Shown: positions 6,474 to 6,601 of the stretch, in pieces | How positions within the stretch are numbered: position 1 is the first letter of the stretch | How the letters are laid out: every line of letters starts with the position of its first letter | NCBI GenBank assembly: GCA_029287555.1 | Contig: JARFQX010000651.1 | Location: forward strand, 1-6,601 | DNA: 6,601 nt | Reading direction: 5' to 3' | Origin: Rubripirellula sp. | GTDB taxonomy: Bacteria; Planctomycetota; Planctomycetia; Pirellulales; Pirellulaceae | Made by a program: the position numbers and the translations under genes | The notes under the pieces: model-generated | Database searches by the model: none | What the model saw: the letters and a program-made list of their open reading frames with translations, nothing else | What the model was told of the DNA's origin: nothing

Positions 6474-6601
6474 GTGCAAGACAACCGGCTTCAGCCGACG
6501 CAGATTCACGGACGCAGCGGAGTGATCGTCGCGGTGATTGCCGTCGCCATCGGCGCGATCCTGTGGGGATGCTGTAGCATTGCCTGCGGAGCTGAAGGGA
6601 C
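6474..6601 (+). CDS. Start of a membrane-anchored or secreted protein, truncated by window
   Basis: Forty-two complete codons run from the GTG at 6474 to the right edge with no stop. The N-terminus has a short polar region with Arg5 and Arg14, then a hydrophobic segment VIVAVIAVAIGAILW (17-31), then GCCSIACGAEG. This is a signal peptide or N-terminal membrane anchor. LWGC (30-33) could be a loose lipobox, with the unusual Trp at -2; a plain anchor is as likely. Three cysteines (33, 34, 38) close to the membrane edge are notable. The gene is transcribed away from the DUF1269 gene. No function can be given from so short a fragment. Confidence 0.7.
   Translation, partial: MQDNRLQPTQIHGRSGVIVAVIAVAIGAILWGCCSIACGAEG

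Overview
The window reads as chromosomal DNA from a GC-rich bacterium, most likely a planctomycete. That guess rests on two protein families I recognise from memory as common there: a secreted CehA/McbA-type metallohydrolase with an N-terminal beta-sandwich, and a short DUF1269 glycine-zipper membrane protein. No rRNA, tRNA, CRISPR array, IS element or phage gene is visible.

Six genes lie on the minus strand and are read from right to left. First is a DUF1269 protein (6084-5590), preceded by a good sigma70-like promoter at 6143-6171. Next come a TfoX C-terminal-domain protein with an unrelated N-terminus (5537-5082), a large patatin-like lipid hydrolase with a central membrane span (5043-2587), an unrecognised mostly helical 328-residue protein (2580-1594), and a 126-residue protein ending in a RelE/ParE-like region (1589-1209). 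After a 92-base gap comes a CehA/McbA-family protein (1116 to the left edge, truncated by the window). One divergent plus-strand gene begins at 6474 behind a perfect Shine-Dalgarno and runs off the right edge. The 389 bases between the divergent genes hold the promoter, a 14-bp tandem duplication, small GC-rich hairpins and perhaps a decayed small ORF.

The most distinctive part is the patatin / helical protein / RelE-like trio. The genes are separated by only 6 and 4 bases, so they are almost certainly co-translated and probably work together. The patatin protein joins a cytoplasmic lipase-type domain to a roughly 255-residue beta-rich region across one membrane span, which suggests a regulated membrane-attacking or lipid-remodelling enzyme. 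A defence or stress role is possible but unproven; nothing in the window (no nucleotide cyclase, STAND ATPase, Cas or restriction gene) ties the trio to a known immune system. The DUF1269 and TfoX-like genes upstream may share the transcript, but their gaps of 52 and 38 bases make the link looser.
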